From the NCBI GenBank assembly GCA_030267565.1, contig BRXU01000009.1, forward strand, positions 347,501-411,500: DNA of 64,000 nt. Reading direction: 5' to 3'. Shown here in pieces: positions 59,971 to 64,000 of this stretch. Made by a program: the position numbers and the translations under genes. Origin of the DNA: Pleodorina starrii. Lineage: Eukaryota > Chlorophyta > Chlorophyceae > Chlamydomonadales > Volvocaceae. Every line of letters starts with the position of its first letter. Position 1 is the stretch's first letter. Below the pieces are notes generated by a model. The model had not been told where the DNA came from. It saw only the letters and a list, made by a program, of their open reading frames with translations, and ran no database searches.

Positions 59971-61911
59971 ATGGATAACAACGCCGGCCGCGGCGATGTT
60001 GCTGTCGTGCCTGAGGGCGACGACCCAAGCTCCAGCTCCTCGGCACCCTCCTCCTCGCCCTCGGTCTTCGCCGACCCCAGCTCCCCCAAACTCAACCGAA
60101 CACGCGACCCCAGCCCAACAGCCACGAGGTCCGGCTCGTCACGGTGCGGCAGTCAGCCTGACCACGTCACAGACTCCCCCAGCCAAACTCAGGGTTTGCT
60201 GGAGGTGTCCCCACCGGACACGGCCACGGGCACGTGGCCCCCTGTCCGCTCCCTCTCACCCCTCACCTCTCCCGGGCAATCCCCCAGCACGACCCGCTCC
60301 CCCGTCTCCATCCCGCCACCGTCCTCCATGCCCCTGCAGTCCTCCACGGCCCCCGGCTCCATCGTGACCTACGTCAGGGCGAGCGCGCCGTACGGACAAC
60401 CGTACGGCACCAAACAGACAGGCATCCCATATCCGTACACCCAGCCCCAACAGCCCCAGCAGCCCCAGTCACAGCTCCAGTCTCCTCAGTCCTACCAAAC
60501 CTCAGGGGCACGGACGATGGCCCGTCAGCAGTCCACCTCGGGCTCGAGCCCGGGCTCCACTGTCCTCCACCGCGCCAACAGCGCACCTCCCGCCCGTGGT
60601 CCCAGCATCCACCGCTCCGTCGGACTCAGCAGCGCTGGCTGGGCTCAGCCAGGTGCGAACGGCGCTGCCGCCGCCGGCGGCGCCGCCAGCCAGGCGACCG
60701 ACCCTGGAGACGGCATCATCAGCGGCTCCGTCGTCAAGCCGTACGGTTTTCTGCCGCCGCAACCCTCAGCGCCGCCGCTCAAGCCCAGGTGGCCAACCGC
60801 CCGGCTCGTGTCCTCCCGCCGCAGCGCAACCTCGGCCTTCACCTCCTTCGCCGCCGCGCCCTCCGCCGCGCTGCGGATCACCGGCCTGCAGTACGCCAAG
60901 CAGGCGGCGGCGCCGCGCGTGGCGCCCCGCGTGGCGGCGCCGCAGCAGCGGCGCTTCACCACCAGCCGCGCGCGCTGCCTCGCCGATAACCTGGCGTTTC
61001 TACACCGAGGCAACACACTCAATCCGCCCATCAATGAGCGGATCCATCGCCTGTTTGATGTAGTCCTGCCGCCGCCGTCGTCGGCAGCGCAGTCGCTGCA
61101 AGCGATGCCGTCGCCCATGACGCCGCCGGCGCCGGCGCCGCCGCCGCCGCCGGAGGCGGCGGTGGCGGCGGCGGCGCACTTCGACCGAGCGCTGCAGCAG
61201 CGGCGGGAGGCGGTGGTGGCGCACAGGTGCCTGACGGAGGGCGCGGCAGACGGCCGGCGTGGCGGCGGCGGCGGCGTTGCTCGGGGGTCGGCGTTCCGTA
61301 GTCTCAGCCTGGGCAGTCCCTGGTCGGTGCGCGCCGGCGAGTGGGCCGACGTCGGCGGCGGCAGCGTGCTGCGCCGCGGTGTCAGCCCGGTCCCCGGCGC
61401 CGGCGGCTTCGACAGCGGCCTGCAGATACCGGTATGTGAATCCGGTGGAGGCGATGGTGTATGGGGTTCTGGCGCTGGCGGGTTGTACTCCTCGGAATAC
61501 GCGAGCGCTGCCACCGCGGCCGCGGCGGCGGCGGCGGCCGCGGCGGCGGCGGCGGTTACCGCACGACACAACGGTGCGGAGGCGTTGCACCTGCAGGGCG
61601 TGTCGTACAAGGCCGCGAAGGCGGCGACGCGCGCGCTCACGGACATGCAGCGGCCAGGCATCAGCTTGCGCGTGACCGCGCACATGGAGGAATGCTCTCC
61701 ACATCAGCATCAGCATCAGCTCCAGCAGCAGTTCCTGCAGCTTCATCCGTCTCCGCACCCGCCGCCACACCCGCCGCCACACCACGCGCTGCAGCACCAT
61801 CTGTACGAGCAGCAGTACCAGCAGCAGCACCGGAACCACTATCTCCAGGGCCAGGGCCTCTCGCCGCCTCAGCTGCCGCCTGGAAAGGCCCCGGCGACTG
61901 TTTGGTTGTAG
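59971..61911 (+). CDS. Single-exon low-complexity protein of unknown function, 646 aa
   Basis: The start MDNNAGRGDVAVVPEGDD has a good context (GGCCATGG), and the frame is also open 111 nt upstream. The N-terminal 230 residues are Ser/Pro/Thr/Gln-rich. The least degenerate block is about residues 285-370, reading RITGLQYAKQA and then ARCLADNLAFLHRGNTLNPP and INERIHRLFDVVLP. A poly-Ala run, the segment LQGVSYKAAKAATRALTDMQ, and a His/Gln/Pro-rich tail follow. No known domain is seen and other frames are shadows. A possible donor (CCG|GTATGT, about 61,429) could shorten or re-route the 3' half. Confidence 0.6.
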   Translation: MDNNAGRGDVAVVPEGDDPSSSSSAPSSSPSVFADPSSPKLNRTRDPSPTATRSGSSRCGSQPDHVTDSPSQTQGLLEVSPPDTATGTWPPVRSLSPLTSPGQSPSTTRSPVSIPPPSSMPLQSSTAPGSIVTYVRASAPYGQPYGTKQTGIPYPYTQPQQPQQPQSQLQSPQSYQTSGARTMARQQSTSGSSPGSTVLHRANSAPPARGPSIHRSVGLSSAGWAQPGANGAAAAGGAASQATDPGDGIISGSVVKPYGFLPPQPSAPPLKPRWPTARLVSSRRSATSAFTSFAAAPSAALRITGLQYAKQAAAPRVAPRVAAPQQRRFTTSRARCLADNLAFLHRGNTLNPPINERIHRLFDVVLPPPSSAAQSLQAMPSPMTPPAPAPPPPPEAAVAAAAHFDRALQQRREAVVAHRCLTEGAADGRRGGGGGVARGSAFRSLSLGSPWSVRAGEWADVGGGSVLRRGVSPVPGAGGFDSGLQIPVCESGGGDGVWGSGAGGLYSSEYASAATAAAAAAAAAAAAAVTARHNGAEALHLQGVSYKAAKAATRALTDMQRPGISLRVTAHMEECSPHQHQHQLQQQFLQLHPSPHPPPHPPPHHALQHHLYEQQYQQQHRNHYLQGQGLSPPQLPPGKAPATVWL

Positions 61912-63407
61912 CGCTGGCTGGAATGCGCGGGGACGGCTCTATCCGCGGGATGGGGGGTTGTAGCTCCGCCTTCCGGTCGAGCGAGCGAGATACAGAGGCC
62001 ACGGCGGTTGTGTCCTCACTGTCCCAGAAGCGCTTGTTGAGCTTTGTTGGGGAGTTTGTTGGGGGAGGGGTAGGGAGGGGGAGGGGTAGGGAGGGCAAAG
62101 CGCTGCGAAGGGGAGGTAGGGGGTGGCATTGCTGGTGTGCTAGGCGGATGTACAGAGGGAGTCATGTGCAGCACTGAGTGGGGGAAGAACGGCTGTGGTG
62201 CTTGACGATAGCGAATGGCTTGGCTTGCCTAGCTTGGGGCAATCGAGTGGGTGTAGGAAAGATGCGCCGCAGCGAGAGAAAGTGGGCGGGAGGTGTTGGA
62301 GGGCATTGGGAGGTGGGAGGGTACGGTAACAGCACACCCTGCACCCTGTGGAAGTGTCGTACATTTCGGTTGGGCGGCTGCGCGGCAGTTCGGCGGGGGA
62401 AGCTTTGCATTGCTGGGCCTGTCGCACTCGTGTTCTGTACGTTTAGTGCAAAAAGGCGCCACCTTTGCGGTGCCAGGGCGGTGAAAATTCGTATGGAGAA
62501 TGCTGTTGATTTGGTTGGTTGGTTGGTTGGTGGGTTGGTGGGTTGCAGCGCATGCACGGGTAATGCGCAGTAGCCTAACCCTATGTGATGCATTCTGCCG
62601 CGCACACACACACACATGCCGTGACTGTTGCCGTTCGCTCCCAGATTGAACGTTTAGGCTGCGTGTTGGGCTGCGGGGCCAAATGGGCTGCTAAGTGCTG
62701 ACTGGAGGGCGGCTGACTGGACACTGGGCTGGACTGGGCTGGAATTGTCACGGGGAAAAACGTCATAGAGCGCTATTGGAAGAAAAAGTTGGAGCTTGTG
62801 CCTGCTGCAGTATGCTTGCTTGCTTGCTTAAAAAATGTGGATTAACGCTGGCTTCGATCGCGCTAGCTAGCGTTGTGTTGCTGCTGCTTTGCCTGCCTTC
62901 TCAAGCGTCACCTCGTAAAGCGGCACCGGAAGTACCGCCTGCAGTGCATATCGTTTAGTGTCATAGTTACTGACAGTCGTGTGCAGGATTGGATTTGCGA
63001 GTTCGCGTTTCTTTGGCCTCGTTCGCCGGTCGCCAGCGGGCGGCACAGCTTGGCTGACGCTGCAAATGTGAGCTGTAGTTTCTGTCATTCATTGTCGTTT
63101 CCGGGAGCAGGTGTATGTTGAATGATGACTGCCAGTTTATCTTATTGACAAAGATATGCGGATGGTTGCGGGCTTGCAAGTTGTGCGCCGTCGATGTACG
63201 GCACTGTATACGACGCGCTATGCGTCGTTTTGCGTAGTGCTGGCGTCTATGCACAGTCCACTTCGTCGGCGTCGCACGGCTTGCGATGGGGGGACGCGTT
63301 GGTTTCCCTTCACGGCAATCGTTAATGCAGGGGTTTGCTAATGGAAAAACCAAAGGGTGGGTGTACTGACGTTCGGAACTACGGGTGCACTGACGATGGG
63401 CTTGATG
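61912..63407. other. Downstream region of the 59,971 gene, no assigned gene
   Basis: GT-rich and G-rich simple sequence (GGGGAGGGGTAGG near 62,060; TTGG repeats near 62,510-62,545; CA near 62,604). No TGTAA was found on the plus strand here. No conserved frame is seen. Confidence 0.5.
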
Positions 63408-64000
63408 GACAAGGGGTTGGTGTCGGCTTCCTTGAAGCCGGAAAAAGGGCGGGGCCCCACTAAATCCGTACGGGTTAAGTTGAGTGCTAGGGCGGCGAGG
63501 GCGTGAAGTAGTGTGAGAGTGTCGACATTCCTGCTGATAGACAGCCAGAGCTTTTCCCGAAATGCCTGCTAGCCGAGTCGTTATCAAGGCCTGCCGGCGC
63601 CGCGCGAAGCGCGTCATCCCGTCGGGTGCATGAGCGCATGTGCGCATCCACCGAAATACGGCATTTCCAAAGCGAGCGGCGAGGGCGTCAACTGTGAGAG
63701 TGCGGCATGTCGACATTCCTGCTGATAGGCAGCCAGAGCTTTATATCTGAAATGCCTGCGGCTTCAGCAATCCGACCCATGTTTAGCATCGCGCGCCGTC
63801 TCGGCACTGTGCAACTCTTCCGGCCAGCGCATTGGCTGAAGTTACTTGACAGTAGACATGGAGTGTATCATTTACACATCACGCAGGCTGACTTGCCAAT
63901 AGAAGGACAGCGGAACTGTTTGCGAGGGTTGCGACGACGTGCAGTTGCCGACGAGAGTGCACAGGCTTCGCTACTGAGGTATTCGCCGTAGAGGAGGCTT
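63408..64000 (-). repeat. Dispersed repeat, copy 2 (inverted relative to copy 1), cut by the window end
   Basis: The reverse complement of this segment matches 44,239-44,938 without the 102-bp insertion. It starts at GACAAGGGG (63,408), where the two flanks become unrelated, and runs to the last base of the window, so its outer edge is unknown. It includes the empty target AAATC at 63,462-63,466. Confidence 0.85.

Noticed and set aside
61461..62177. Alternative 238-aa frame overlapping the 59,971 gene
   Set aside because: Arg/Gly/Ala-rich out-of-frame reading of GC-rich codons; typical shadow.
1..64000. CRISPR arrays, tRNA or rRNA genes, bacterial operons
   Set aside because: No spaced direct repeats, no T-loop (GGTTCGAATCC-type) sequence and no rRNA-like blocks were found; gene structure is spliced eukaryotic throughout.

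Overview
The window is nuclear DNA from a green alga of the Volvocales (Chlamydomonas/volvocine type). It is GC-rich, with many short GT-AG introns that end in C/T-rich acceptors. Exons carry Ala, Gly and Gln homopolymer runs, TGTAA poly(A) signals follow genes, and introns contain TTTTAGGG telomere-like motifs. The species cannot be fixed from the sequence alone. No tRNA, rRNA or CRISPR array was seen.

Layout. (1) 1-20,376 (+): the 3' part of a giant VPS13-type lipid-transfer gene, 34 exons joined in one open frame of 2,922 residues; its introns hold most of the simple repeats. (2) 21,314-26,161 (-): a nine-exon chlorophyllase-type alpha/beta hydrolase, tail-to-tail with VPS13. (3) 26,579-27,482 (+): a five-exon 124-aa mitochondrial complex I accessory subunit (NDUFA7/B14.5a-like), head-to-head with the chlorophyllase across 417 bp. 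(4) 31,420-36,656 (-): a seven-exon, 1,095-aa coiled-coil/Tudor protein with a glutamine-rich region of about 500 residues. (5) 39,248-42,730 (+): DNMT2/TRDMT1 tRNA cytosine-5 methyltransferase, four exons, about twice the usual family length. (6) 50,254-52,331 (+): a cyclin-box protein. (7) 57.7-59.3 kb: exon-like pieces of an unidentified gene. (8) 59,971-61,911 (+): a single-exon low-complexity protein of unknown function.

The 42.7-64 kb part is gene-poor and lower in GC. It carries two inverted copies of a roughly 600-700 bp repeat, at 44.24-44.94 kb and from 63.41 kb to the window end. One copy contains a 102-bp TGTA...TACA insertion with 5-bp target duplications; the other copy keeps the matching empty site.

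The genes do not form a pathway. They are housekeeping functions (organelle contact sites, chlorophyll turnover, respiration, tRNA modification, cell-cycle-type regulation) in ordinary algal gene order. The most unusual signals are at DNA level: the inverted repeats with the nested insertion, a recurrent GACCC-NN-GGGTC palindrome seen in all three reading frames of exons and in introns, and a 299-bp pure alternating purine-pyrimidine hexamer array.
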